Under the pieces are notes generated by a model. The model was not told the DNA's origin and ran no database searches. It saw only the letters and a list, made by a program, of their open reading frames with translations. Position numbers and translations under genes: made by a program. From the NCBI RefSeq assembly GCF_022288725.1, contig NZ_JAKNTA010000007.1, forward strand, positions 228,966 through 292,965: a stretch of DNA of 64,000 nucleotides, written 5' to 3'. This document shows positions 41,484 through 49,661 of the stretch, piece by piece. This stretch comes from Kitasatospora sp. A2-31 (GTDB lineage Bacteria > Actinomycetota > Actinomycetes > Streptomycetales > Streptomycetaceae). How positions within the stretch are numbered: the first letter of the stretch is position 1; every line of letters starts with the position of its first letter.

Positions 41484-42197
41484 GTGGACACTGCCGACCA
41501 GGCGCACGCCCCGGTCGTCGTCGCCATCGACGGACCCTCCGGCTCCGGCAAGTCGACCGTCTCGCGGGCGGTCGCCGCCCGGCTGGGGCTCAGCTTCCTG
41601 GACACCGGTGCCATGTACCGGGCGATGACCTGGTGGATGCTGACCAACGACGTGGACGTCACCGACGCCGACGCCGTGGCCGTCGCCTGCGGCAAGCCGG
41701 TGATCGTCTCCGGAACGGACGCCGAGGGACCGACCATCACCGTGGACGGCCAGGACGTGTCCGGCCCGATCCGCGGCCCCGAGGTGACGGCGCACGTCAG
41801 CGCCGTGTCCGCGGTGCCGGCGGTGCGGACCCGGCTGGTGGAGCTGCAGCGCGGCTGCGCCGACGTAGCCGAGCGCGGCATCGTCGCCGAGGGCCGGGAC
41901 ATGGGCACCGTGGTGTTCCCGGACGCCACCGTCAAGATCTTCCTCACCGCCTCGGAGACGGCCCGCGCCCAGCGCCGCGCCGCCGAGCTGCGGGCGAAGG
42001 GGGTGGACGAGGCGACCATCACCGCGATGGCCGCCGACCTCGCCCGCCGCGACGCCGCCGATTCCTCCCGGGAGACGGCGCCGCTGACCCAGGCCGCGGA
42101 CGCGGTCCTGGTCGACACCAGCGAGCTCACCCTGGAGCAGGTGATCGGCACGATCGCCTCCCTCGTGGAGGAGCGCGCCGGGCTGTCGGCCGTCTGA
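41484..42197 (+). CDS. cmk: cytidylate kinase
   Basis: A 237-aa kinase that makes CDP/dCDP from CMP/dCMP and ATP. The P-loop is GPSGSGKST at residues 17-25, followed by LGLSFLDTGAMYRAMTWWML. The NMP-binding EGRDMGTVVFPDA and the RRAAELRAKGVDEAT segment are typical of the bacterial family, and VSAVPAVRTRL is the CMP-specific insert. The start is GTG 41484 after GAGAGAGG. The gene lies between tyrA and der, as in other actinobacteria. Confidence 0.96.
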   Translation: MDTADQAHAPVVVAIDGPSGSGKSTVSRAVAARLGLSFLDTGAMYRAMTWWMLTNDVDVTDADAVAVACGKPVIVSGTDAEGPTITVDGQDVSGPIRGPEVTAHVSAVSAVPAVRTRLVELQRGCADVAERGIVAEGRDMGTVVFPDATVKIFLTASETARAQRRAAELRAKGVDEATITAMAADLARRDAADSSRETAPLTQAADAVLVDTSELTLEQVIGTIASLVEERAGLSAV

Positions 42198-42278
42198 TGC
42201 CGTCGGCCGGCTGATCCCGCTCCGGTCCTCTCCGGACGGTGATCGGACGGAGGTCCGGCCGCGGTCGGAGCCGGAGCC

Positions 42279-42322
42279 GGTCCGGTCGTTCGGCCGGTCG
42301 GTCCGGTCGGTCCGGTCGGCCG
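42279..42322 (+). repeat. short GGTCCGGTCG direct repeats between cmk and der
   Basis: Several copies of GGTCCGGTCG or GGTCGGTCCGG run together within the 291-bp cmk-der gap. No gene is supported in that gap. The repeats may be plain slippage products. Confidence 0.7.
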
Positions 42323-42488
42323 GGTCGCCCTGGTCGGCTCGTCCGGGCTTTCGAGGGCCGGCCGGCCCCATGCAGGAAGCGGGGTGCCACCGAGGCATCC
42401 CGTCGCAGTACTCGCGCTGCCCCGAGCGGGGCAGGTACGCACGGCGCGCCCCTGGGAAGGGCCGGGCCGGGAAACGGAAAACACGAAC

Positions 42489-43943
42489 ATGACCGCAGAG
42501 CACCCCACCGCCGGCCACGGCGAGCTGGACGCCGCCGAGTACGCCGAGTTCATGGCGATCGCCGCCGAGGAGGGCTTCGACCTCGAGGATGTCGACGGCC
42601 TCGGCGACGGCAGCCACGCGCCGCTGCCGGTGCTGGCCGTCGTCGGCCGCCCGAACGTCGGCAAGTCGACGCTAGTGAACCGCATCATCGGCCGCCGTGA
42701 GGCCGTCGTCGAGGACAAGCCGGGCGTCACCCGCGACCGGGTCAGCTACGAGGCGTCCTGGAACGGCCGCCGCTTCAAGGTCGTCGACACCGGCGGCTGG
42801 GAGATCGACGTCCTCGGCATCGACGCCATGGTCGCCGCCCAGGCCGAGCTCGGCATCGAGACCGCCGACGCGGTGCTCTTCGTGGTCGACGCCACCGTCG
42901 GCGCGACCGACACCGACGAGGCCCTGATCAAGATCATCCGCCGGGCCGGCAAGCCGACCGTGCTCTGCGCCAACAAGGTCGACGGCCCGTCCACCGAGGC
43001 CGAGGCCGCCTACCTGTGGTCGCTCGGCCTCGGCGAGCCCTACCCCGTCTCCGCCCTGCACGGCCGCGGCTCCGGCGACCTGCTCGACGCCGTGATGGCC
43101 GCCCTGCCGGAGGCCCCGCCGCAGACCTTCGGCGACGCCGCCCCCGGCGGCCCGCGCCGCGTCGCGCTGATCGGCCGTCCGAACGTCGGCAAGTCCAGCC
43201 TGCTCAACAAGGTCGCCGGCGAGGAGCGCGTCGTCGTCAACGAGCTGGCCGGCACCACCCGCGACCCGGTCGACGAGATGATCGAACTCGGCGGCAAGAC
43301 CTGGAAGTTCGTCGACACCGCCGGCATCCGCCGCCGGGTCCACCTGACCGCCGGCGCCGACTTCTACGCCTCGCTGCGCACCTCCTCCGCCCTGGAGAAG
43401 GCCGAGGTCGCGGTGGTCCTGATCGACGCCAGCGAGACCCTGGCCGAGCAGGACACCCGGATCATCTCGATGGCCGTGGAGGCCGGCCGCGCCGTCGTCA
43501 TCGCCTACAACAAGTGGGACCAGCTGGACGAGGAGCGCCGCTACTACCTGGAGCGCGAGATCGAGCGCGACCTCGTCCAGGTCCAGTGGGCGCCGCGGGT
43601 GAATGTCTCGGCCAAGACCGGCCGGCACATGGAGAAGCTCGTCCCGGCGATCGAGACCGCGCTGGAGGGCTGGGAGACCCGTATCCCGACCGCGCGGCTG
43701 AACGCCTTCCTCGGCGAGCTGGTCGCCGCCCACCCGCACCCGATCCGCGGCGGCAAGCAGCCGCGCATCCTCTTCGGCACCCAGGCGGGCACCCGTCCGC
43801 CGCGCTTCGTGCTGTTCGCCTCCGGCTTCCTGGAGGCCGGCTACCGCCGCTTCATCGAGCGCCGCCTGCGGGAGGAGTTCGGCTTCGTGGGCACGCCGAT
43901 CTCGATCTCCGTCCGGGTGCGCGAGAAGCGCAAGAAGAAGTAG
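42489..43943 (+). CDS. der: ribosome-assembly GTPase Der (EngA)
   Basis: A 484-aa double GTPase needed for 50S subunit maturation. Domain 1 has GRPNVGKSTLVNRIIG from residue 53, DTGGWE, and CANKVDG. Domain 2 has GRPNVGKSSLLNKVAG near 229, DTAGIRRR, and YNKWDQLD. A C-terminal KH-like domain ends KQPRILFGTQAGTRPPRFVL. An acidic N-terminal extension of about 45 residues is usual in actinobacteria. ATG 42489 was chosen from that extension; the upstream ribosome binding site is weak (GGGAAACGGAAA). Confidence 0.96.
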   Translation: MTAEHPTAGHGELDAAEYAEFMAIAAEEGFDLEDVDGLGDGSHAPLPVLAVVGRPNVGKSTLVNRIIGRREAVVEDKPGVTRDRVSYEASWNGRRFKVVDTGGWEIDVLGIDAMVAAQAELGIETADAVLFVVDATVGATDTDEALIKIIRRAGKPTVLCANKVDGPSTEAEAAYLWSLGLGEPYPVSALHGRGSGDLLDAVMAALPEAPPQTFGDAAPGGPRRVALIGRPNVGKSSLLNKVAGEERVVVNELAGTTRDPVDEMIELGGKTWKFVDTAGIRRRVHLTAGADFYASLRTSSALEKAEVAVVLIDASETLAEQDTRIISMAVEAGRAVVIAYNKWDQLDEERRYYLEREIERDLVQVQWAPRVNVSAKTGRHMEKLVPAIETALEGWETRIPTARLNAFLGELVAAHPHPIRGGKQPRILFGTQAGTRPPRFVLFASGFLEAGYRRFIERRLREEFGFVGTPISISVRVREKRKKK

Positions 43944-43977
43944 GACGAACGCGGCGACGCGCGTCGCGCAACGACGA

Positions 43978-44011
43978 GGAGGGCCTCGCCACTTCGGTGG
44001 CGGGGCCCTCC
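43978..44011 (+). terminator. intrinsic terminator after der
   Basis: GGAGGGCCTCGCCAC and GTGGCGGGGCCCTCC form a 15-bp stem with one T-G pair around a TTCG tetraloop, 35 bp after the der stop. Confidence 0.88.
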
Positions 44012-44129
44012 CGCGTGCGGGGGCCGTCTGGCCGTGGGGTGGGGGGAGAGGCGCATGGGACCCAGGCAGGTGGATGCTGCGGGTCCTTGAGCGACGGCTG
44101 CTGCGGGGGCAGGCCGCGGCCGCGCAGGA

Positions 44130-44912
44130 TCAGTGCTGGTCGCCGCCGCGGCCCGGGGGGAGCGAGAGGAGGTTCCGGTGGCGGCCGCCGGTCGCCGGGC
44201 CGGCGGTGGCACCGGCGCCCGTACCGCCGAGCGGTGCCGGGGAGGGGGTGGGCGTCGGCATCGGGTGCGGGACCGGGCCGAGGTAGCCCGCCGCGACCCA
44301 GCCCTGTCCGTTGGCGAACTGGCCCGTGGGCTGAGCGGGTTGGCCGCCGGAGGGAGTCGAACCGCCGTGGCCGGTGGCCTGGGTGTGCGACGCGGGCGCG
44401 GGGTGGCTCTGGGCGTGGGCGAGATGGCGGTCGGCGGGCGCGGCGTGGCCGGTGCCGTCGCTGGTGGGGTCGGCCGGGTGGGCGCCGGGCGCGGTCGGCG
44501 CGGCGTACGCGGCAGCGCCGGTGTGCGTGGCGCCGCCGGTGTGGGCGGGGCCGGTGTGGGCGGAGTTGGTGTGGGAAGTGCCGCCGTGGGAGGGGTGGCC
44601 GCCGTGCGTCGTGTGGCCGCCGTGCGTCGCGTGGCCGGCCACGCCGGGGCCGGTCTGCTGGCTGGGCATGAACTGAGGGAGGCCGAGCGCCTGGCCCCCG
44701 TACGTCTGGAAGGACTGCTGCTGCGGGGAGTACGACCGCGGCTCGCCGAAGAGCGGGTAGCCGTCCCGGACGGCGAAGCCCGTGAACTTCAGGTTCTCCT
44801 CGCCCGAGCGGTCGCCCGGCAGGGCCCGGAACAGCCGCCGGTACTCGGAGTACAGCTCGTCGTAGATCGGCGTCGTCGAGTGGGGGTTCTCCGCGTCGTA
44901 CGACGGGCGCAT
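44130..44912 (-). CDS. unrecognised actinobacterial protein with His/Thr/Gly-rich C-terminus
   Basis: A 260-aa protein. The first 85 residues look conserved and folded: TTPIYDELYSEYRRLFRALP, FTGFAVRDGYPLFG. The rest is low complexity with repeated HGGHTTHGGHPSHGG and THTGAAAY motifs, a His density that could bind metal non-specifically. There is no signal peptide or membrane segment. I took ATG 44912 (MRPSYDAENPHST); the frame is open further upstream, but the added residues look like non-coding DNA. I do not recognise the family and give no function. Confidence 0.65.
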   Translation of the reverse strand: MRPSYDAENPHSTTPIYDELYSEYRRLFRALPGDRSGEENLKFTGFAVRDGYPLFGEPRSYSPQQQSFQTYGGQALGLPQFMPSQQTGPGVAGHATHGGHTTHGGHPSHGGTSHTNSAHTGPAHTGGATHTGAAAYAAPTAPGAHPADPTSDGTGHAAPADRHLAHAQSHPAPASHTQATGHGGSTPSGGQPAQPTGQFANGQGWVAAGYLGPVPHPMPTPTPSPAPLGGTGAGATAGPATGGRHRNLLSLPPGRGGDQH

Positions 44913-45409
44913 GCCCGGGATGGCAGGTGGGACGGTGGTGGATCGGCGCTGGGATGCGGAGACGTCGTAGCTGTACACACAAGGGCCAACGAGCGAGAGC
45001 CCGGGGGGATGCGGGCTCCGCAGGCCGGAGGCGGCAGTTCGGGGCACGAGGCTGGCCCGGGAGATGGGCAGCCGGGGGCCGGCAGTGCCGGGGGTGGCGC
45101 AGCCCGGGGCCGGCAGTGCGGGCGGGGGGCACCCGGTGTCGGCAGTGGGGGAGGTGGCGCACCAGGGGTGGGCACTCGCCCGGACGGAAGACGGCCGGTG
45201 CCGATCGGGCCGACGATCGGCACCGGCCTGGCAGCGCCCGACCGCGGGCGGGAGTCCGCGGGCGGCGTTCGGTGGGGTCGGTGCGGGGGTGGAACGCGGG
45301 TCGAACCGGAGGCGGGCCCTGGGCGTGAGCCCGGGGCGTGGGGCCCCGCCGGAGCCCGTCGGGCTCAGCCGGGCGCTTCACGGGTGCGGCCCGGCCGTCC
45401 CCGGGCGGC
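44913..45409. other. intergenic region with GC-rich repeats
   Basis: A 497-bp gap between two minus-strand genes. It contains three copies of a unit around CCGGCAGTG (about 45074-45175, with GGTGGCGCA between copies) and a strong hairpin described separately. The AT-richer part near 44970-44990 (GTCGTAGCTGTACACAC) probably holds the promoter of the downstream minus-strand gene. No gene is supported. Confidence 0.5.
45193..45228 (-). terminator. strong hairpin terminator
   Basis: GGCCGGTGCCGATCG pairs perfectly (15 bp) with CGATCGGCACCGGCC around a six-base loop. It is downstream of the minus-strand gene ending at 45410 and is followed on that strand by GTCTTCC. It is probably the terminator of that gene. 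Confidence 0.75.
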
Positions 45410-46285
45410 TCAGGTGCCGGCGAGCGGCAGCGAAGCGGCGACCACCTGTCCGAGGGCCACGGCGCGCTCCAGCGCCTGCCGGAGCAGGTCCTCGCGCGGC
45501 TGCCGGCCGACCATGCCGGCCGGCACGGCGTACATGGTCACCTGCGCCATCTGACTGGCCGCGATCCGCCAGGCCTCGGTGACCTGGAGCGGCTGGTGCG
45601 CCTGCCACCACCCCGTGCTGCCGCCGGCCGCGGCGGGCTGCAGGATCGCGTGCAGCTTGCCCATCGCCACCAGCACCGACCAGCCGGGCAGCTGGTCCGG
45701 CGTCTTGTTGAGATCGGTGACGAGCTGGAATCCCGCGTCCTGCAGGAGGTCCAGGAACTCGTCGGTACCGGAGGTGTTGCCCGGCCGCCCGACCGGTCCG
45801 GTGGGCTCGACCACCAGCGAGGCGTGGCCGGTCTCCCCGTGCAGGACGAGCCCGCACGTGATGCCGAGGATGGCGGCCTGCCCGGGGGCGCTGGGCTGCT
45901 CCAGCGCGCCGTCCGGCCGGCCGCCGAGCGCGGCGGACCCGGTGGGTTCCGGGGCGGCGCCCGGCGAGGGCACCGCCGGGGCGCTCGCGGCCGCCGGGGT
46001 GCCGACCTGGGACTGGCTGATGCTGCGGACGGCGCCGACCAACTGCTCCTCGGCGACCGGCACCACCTGGGAGGGGATGCAGCGGGCGTGCGCGAACGCG
46101 AGCACCGCGGTCTCCTCGCCGACGAACAGCACGGTGCTGGTGGGCTCCTGGAGCGAGTCGCCGGGCGTGCGGCAGGAGGTGCACTCGTAGCTGTCGGGCG
46201 CGTGGGCGCCACCGAGCAGGCGGTCGGCCTCGTCGTCGCCGATCTCGGACCGGACTTCGTCGCTGACGTCGAGCATGCGCGGCAC
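45410..46285 (-). CDS. unrecognised conserved actinobacterial protein
   Basis: A 291-aa soluble protein. The N-terminal half has a CxxC in DSYECTSCRTPGDSL and a further Cys in FAHARCIPSQVV, which could be a zinc-binding knuckle. A Pro/Ala linker (about 95-135) leads to a second domain with GITCGLVLHGETGHASLVVE and ATSM-like helices near AWRIAASQMAQVTMYAVP. GTG 46285 follows a clear GAGGAG at 6-nt spacing, which decides the start over the ATG three codons later. I recognise no family and assign no function. Confidence 0.75.
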   Translation of the reverse strand: MPRMLDVSDEVRSEIGDDEADRLLGGAHAPDSYECTSCRTPGDSLQEPTSTVLFVGEETAVLAFAHARCIPSQVVPVAEEQLVGAVRSISQSQVGTPAAASAPAVPSPGAAPEPTGSAALGGRPDGALEQPSAPGQAAILGITCGLVLHGETGHASLVVEPTGPVGRPGNTSGTDEFLDLLQDAGFQLVTDLNKTPDQLPGWSVLVAMGKLHAILQPAAAGGSTGWWQAHQPLQVTEAWRIAASQMAQVTMYAVPAGMVGRQPREDLLRQALERAVALGQVVAASLPLAGT

Positions 46286-47059
46286 TTGGAACTCCTCGGG
46301 ATGTCGGGATGTGGGAAGGGAACGGGCGAATGACGAGGTGGGACGGGTGCGGGGTGTGGGCTTGGTGCGGGGTCCTGGGGGCCGGGTCCTGGGGGCGGTG
46401 TGCTGGGTGCGGGGTCAGGTGCGGGCGAGTGGGCGAGCGCGTTCGGGCGGAGAGGCTGTAGCGGGCGGTTCGCGGGCGGGCCGCGGGGGCGAGTCGCAAG
46501 GGCGGGCAGGGGACCGTTTGTGGCCGCCTCTACCAACGGACCCCTGTGGCAGGGGTCACGGGTGGTCGCCGAGGCTGACGGTTATTGCCCCGGAATCGAT
46601 CGCCGGGAGTGTTCTCATGGTCGCAATGTGTCGATGTCGGCGACGGGACTGCCGGAATGAAGCCGTGAGGTGGGTCACGGCTCGCCGATGTTTGATCTAG
46701 GAAATGACGGCCAAAACGGACAAATGGGGCGCCATTGAAAGGTCATTACCGTCGGTAACCCTTCGCTGAGCTGGGCAGACCGTCGGATGTTTGGATCCCC
46801 GGCGGCCGACTCGTAGCTTCATTGGCGGTGCAACGAGCACCACCCGGGTTCACCCCCGACGCACAGCCCGCCGGCTCACCCCGGCGCAGGCCGTGCCCGC
46901 CGATGCGACCGCTCGAACAGGTCGCCGGTGCGTGGCGGGTGGCCGGGGCGGCGCGGCACGTCGGACACGTGCCCGGCCGCCCCACGGACGCGGCGAGCGA
47001 ATCGATCCCTCCGAGGGCTTGGTTCCGCATGCCCGCCCGGGGCTGTCGAGAGGAACCCC
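46286..47059. other. long intergenic region upstream of the Rpf-LysM gene
   Basis: A 774-bp gap between divergent genes. The half nearest the minus-strand gene is G-rich with GGGTGCGGGGT-type repeats (46340-46440). The middle is AT-richer (46610-46810). The last 250 bp before 47060 form a GC-rich leader with several possible stems, for example CACGTCGGACACGTG near 46956. It is long enough for a structured 5' UTR, but I could not match it to a known riboswitch. AGAGGAACCCC precedes ATG 47060. Confidence 0.5.
46746..46758. promoter_or_regulatory. perfect palindrome, candidate operator
   Basis: TTACCG-T-CGGTAA lies in the AT-richer centre of the gap, about 300 bp before the Rpf-LysM start. It has the form of a dimeric repressor site. 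No regulator can be named. Confidence 0.4.
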
Positions 47060-47848
47060 ATGTCTTTCCGTAACGAGTCCGCCGCTGCCACCACCTCCAC
47101 CGTCACCAAGCGCAACCGCGTTCGGATGGCTGTCGTGGCGGGCGCCGCTGTCGCGGCCCTGCCGGTGGCCGGCCTCGTCACGGCCACCTCGGCCTCCGCC
47201 GCCTCCGTCGCCACCTGGGACGCCGTCGCCCAGTGCGAGAGCGGTGGCAACTGGGCCATCAACACCGGCAACGGCTTCTACGGCGGTCTGCAGTTCACCT
47301 CCAGCACCTGGGCCGCCTTCGGTGGTACCGCCTTCGCCCCGCAGGCCAACCTCGCCACCAAGGCGCAGCAGATCTCCATCGCCGAGAAGGTCCTCGCCTC
47401 GCAGGGCCCGGGCGCCTGGCCCGTGTGCTCCGTCAAGGCCGGCCTGACCAAGGGCGGCGCCCCGGCCGCGGTCGACACCTCCGCCGGTGCGACCACCGCC
47501 GCGAAGCCGGCCGCCCCGGCCGCCGCCGCTCCGAAGCCCGCCGCGCCGAAGGCGACCGAGGCTCCGAAGCCGGCCGCCCCGAAGGCCGCCGAGGCCCCGA
47601 AGGCCGCCGCTGCGCCCAAGGCCGCCGCTGCGCCGAAGTCCGATGACTCCGCCAAGTCGTGGAAGGCCGAGACCTCCAACGACGCCAAGCAGGTCAACGG
47701 TGGCAACTACACCGTGAAGTCCGGCGACACCCTGAGCAAGATCGCCGCCGCCAAGGGCCTGGACTGGCACGACCTGTACAACAAGAACACCAAGGTCATC
47801 GGTGGCAACCCCGACCTGATCTTCCCGGGCCAGACCCTGACCGTCTGA
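47060..47848 (+). CDS. secreted Rpf-like transglycosylase with LysM domain
   Basis: A 262-aa exported cell-wall enzyme. A signal peptide (RMAVVAGAAVAALPVAG, then cleavage after ATSASA, about residue 45) precedes the resuscitation-promoting-factor domain, WDAVAQCESGGNWAINTGNG and GFYGGLQFTSSTWAAFGG, with the catalytic Glu60. A Pro/Ala/Lys linker of repeated APKAAEAPKAA units follows. The C-terminal LysM domain, NYTVKSGDTLSKIAAAKGL to FPGQTLTV, binds peptidoglycan. Rpf enzymes cleave peptidoglycan and help spores or dormant cells resume growth. ATG 47060 follows GAGAGGAA. A second Rpf-like gene lies 165 bp downstream. Confidence 0.95.
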   Translation: MSFRNESAAATTSTVTKRNRVRMAVVAGAAVAALPVAGLVTATSASAASVATWDAVAQCESGGNWAINTGNGFYGGLQFTSSTWAAFGGTAFAPQANLATKAQQISIAEKVLASQGPGAWPVCSVKAGLTKGGAPAAVDTSAGATTAAKPAAPAAAAPKPAAPKATEAPKPAAPKAAEAPKAAAAPKAAAAPKSDDSAKSWKAETSNDAKQVNGGNYTVKSGDTLSKIAAAKGLDWHDLYNKNTKVIGGNPDLIFPGQTLTV

Positions 47849-48012
47849 TCCCGTTCGTCCGGTCGGACCCCTCCGGGACCCGCGGGTTCCGTGGATCCAC
47901 CGGGTCCCGAGGGATCCGGAACGGCCGCTTCTCCGCTGTGCGGGGGAGCGGCCGTCGGCGTCTCCGGTGTGTCGGACCGTGTCGGGGCGGCGCGCGCCTA
48001 GGGTCGGCTGCT

Positions 48013-48453
48013 ATGCCTTCGATTCGTAGGATCAGCCGTGAATCGTTCGTCCCTACCGGGGGCGGAGCGATCCGGAGGGGTGGCGCCGCCGGGGCCGCCG
48101 TCGCAGCCGCGGTCGTCGCGGCTCTCGCCGCCGCCGCGGTGCCGGCGACCGCCGTGGTGCTGCCGGACGGGCGGGCGCGCACCGCGGTGACCGTCGCGGA
48201 CCTGGTCTGGGACGACCTGGCCGAGTGCGAGAGCGGCGGAGACTGGCGCGCCGACACCGGGAACGGCTACTTCGGCGGCCTGCAGATCTGGCCGCCCACC
48301 TGGGAGGAGGCCGGCGGCCTGCGGTTCGCCGACCGGCCCGACCACGCGAGCCGTCGGCAGCAGACCGCCGTCGCCGAGGAGATCCTCCGGATGCAGGGGT
48401 GGGAGGCCTGGCCGGTCTGCGCCCGGGAGATCGGGATGATCGCGGACGACTGA
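48013..48453 (+). CDS. small secreted Rpf-like transglycosylase
   Basis: A 146-aa protein. A basic N-terminus and hydrophobic segment (AAGAAVAAAVVAALAAAAVP) act as signal peptide. The rest is a single Rpf domain: WDDLAECESGGDWRADTGNG with the catalytic Glu, YFGGLQIWPPTWEEAGG, and RMQGWEAWPVCAREIG, whose two Cys probably form the family disulphide. It has no LysM or other wall-binding part, unlike its neighbour. ATG 48013 is the most sensible start; its ribosome binding site is weak. The gap before it may hold a hairpin built on GGGACCCG and CGGGTCCC (about 47874-47911). Confidence 0.88.
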   Translation: MPSIRRISRESFVPTGGGAIRRGGAAGAAVAAAVVAALAAAAVPATAVVLPDGRARTAVTVADLVWDDLAECESGGDWRADTGNGYFGGLQIWPPTWEEAGGLRFADRPDHASRRQQTAVAEEILRMQGWEAWPVCAREIGMIADD

Positions 48454-48478
48454 GGGCGCCGCCTCCGGCCGACCGTTC

Positions 48479-48552
48479 GGCGGCTTGGCGGTCCGGCGGT
48501 CCGGCGGCCTGGCGGTTCGGCGGCCTGGCGCGGTCCGGCGGCCTGGCCGGCC
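48479..48552 (+). repeat. short tandem repeats before the AlkB-like gene
   Basis: Repeated GGCGGTCC, GGCGGCCTGGC and GGCGGTTC units of 8-19 bp fill most of the gap after the small Rpf gene. They look like slippage products and contain no gene. Confidence 0.7.
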
Positions 48553-48602
48553 GGCCCGGTCTCGTCCTCCGGATCGTCGGACTGCTGCGCGAGGATGGTG
48601 GT

Positions 48603-49331
48603 GTGATCCAGGGCGAGCTGTTCGGCGACGAGCCGGGGACGGGCGGGCGTGCGGGCACCGGGGCCGGAGCACCCCGGGAGAGGTCCGAGCCGGCGCCCGG
48701 GGCGGTGCTGCTCCCGGGCTGGCTCGACGCCGACGCCCAGCTGCGCCTCGTCGTCGCCTGCCGGCAGTGGGCCCGGCCACCCGCCGGGATGCACACCGTC
48801 CGGATGCCCACCGGCGGCATGATGTCCGTGCAGATGGTGAGCCTCGGCTGGCACTGGTACCCCTACGGCTACCGCCGGACCGCCGAGGACGGCACGCCGG
48901 TCAAGGCCTTCCCGCCCGAGCTCGGCGAGCTGGCCCGCCGGGCCGTCGCGGAGGCGTACGGCGAGGCGGTCGGGACGGTCGCGGGGGCGGTCGGCTACGA
49001 GCCCGACACCGCCATCGTCAACCACTACCCGCACGGCGCGAAGATGGGCCTGCACCAGGACCGCGACGAGCGGACGGACGCGCCCGTCGTCTCGCTCTCG
49101 CTCGGCGACTCCTGCGTCTTCCGCCTCGGCAACACCGAGACCAGGACCCGTCCGTGGACCGACCTTGAGCTGCACAGCGGCGACCTGCTGGTCTTCGGCG
49201 GCCCGTCCCGGTTCGCCTACCACGGCGTGGTGCGGACGCTGCCCGGTACGGCGGACCCGGCGCTGGGGCTGACCGGGCGGCTCAACGTCACCGTCCGGCA
49301 GAGCGGGCTCGCGACCGGGTCCGGGCGCTGA
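48603..49331 (+). CDS. AlkB-like 2-oxoglutarate/Fe(II) dioxygenase
   Basis: A 242-aa protein. After a low-complexity start (about 35 residues) it has the AlkB fold: nucleotide-lid region MHTVRMPTGGMMSVQMVSLGWHW (in two parts), the iron ligands His151 and Asp153 in MGLHQDRDE and His207 in RFAYHGVVR, and the 2-oxoglutarate-binding Arg in GRLNVTVRQ. AlkB enzymes repair N1-methyladenine and N3-methylcytosine by oxidative demethylation. GTG 48603 overlaps another GTG at 48601; the conserved domain begins well inside, so this has little effect. Confidence 0.92.
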   Translation: MIQGELFGDEPGTGGRAGTGAGAPRERSEPAPGAVLLPGWLDADAQLRLVVACRQWARPPAGMHTVRMPTGGMMSVQMVSLGWHWYPYGYRRTAEDGTPVKAFPPELGELARRAVAEAYGEAVGTVAGAVGYEPDTAIVNHYPHGAKMGLHQDRDERTDAPVVSLSLGDSCVFRLGNTETRTRPWTDLELHSGDLLVFGGPSRFAYHGVVRTLPGTADPALGLTGRLNVTVRQSGLATGSGR

Positions 49332-49661
49332 GGGCGGGTCGGCCCGCGGATCAGCATGTCCCGGAGGCGGGTTGCGCAGGCGGGTTGGGGAGGCGGCTTG
49401 GGGAGGCGGGTTCCGAAGGCGTCCGAGGCGTCCGGAGGTGGTTCCGGAGCGCGATGCGCAGGCAGCTTTCGCAGTGCGGTGCGGAGGGGTGTCTGGAGGC
49501 CGGCATCTCGTTCGAGTGATTCGCCGACGGACACCCCGGGTGCGGGGAATGCCCGGACTCGCTGGAGAATTCGAAGGGGCGGGAGAATTCGAGAGAACGG
49601 GCGCCGACAGCCGGGCGGAAGACCTCCGTCCGGGCCGGTCGCCCGGAGAGGAAGCGCACGC
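49332..49661. other. intergenic region with tandem repeats and a spaced direct repeat
   Basis: A 330-bp gap. It begins with GGAGGCGGGTTG-type units of about 14 bp (49364-49425). Closer to tesB, GGAGAATTCGA occurs at 49564-49574 and again at 49582-49592, 18 bp apart, each containing the palindrome GAATTC. That pair may be an operator. GGAGAGGAAG at 49645-49654 is the tesB ribosome binding site. No gene is supported. Confidence 0.55.

Noticed and set aside
46810..47059. c-di-AMP (ydaO-type) riboswitch before the Rpf-LysM gene, as known for some Streptomyces rpf genes
   Set aside because: I could not find the conserved ydaO segments in the right order and strand. The leader may be structured, but a covariance-model search would be needed.
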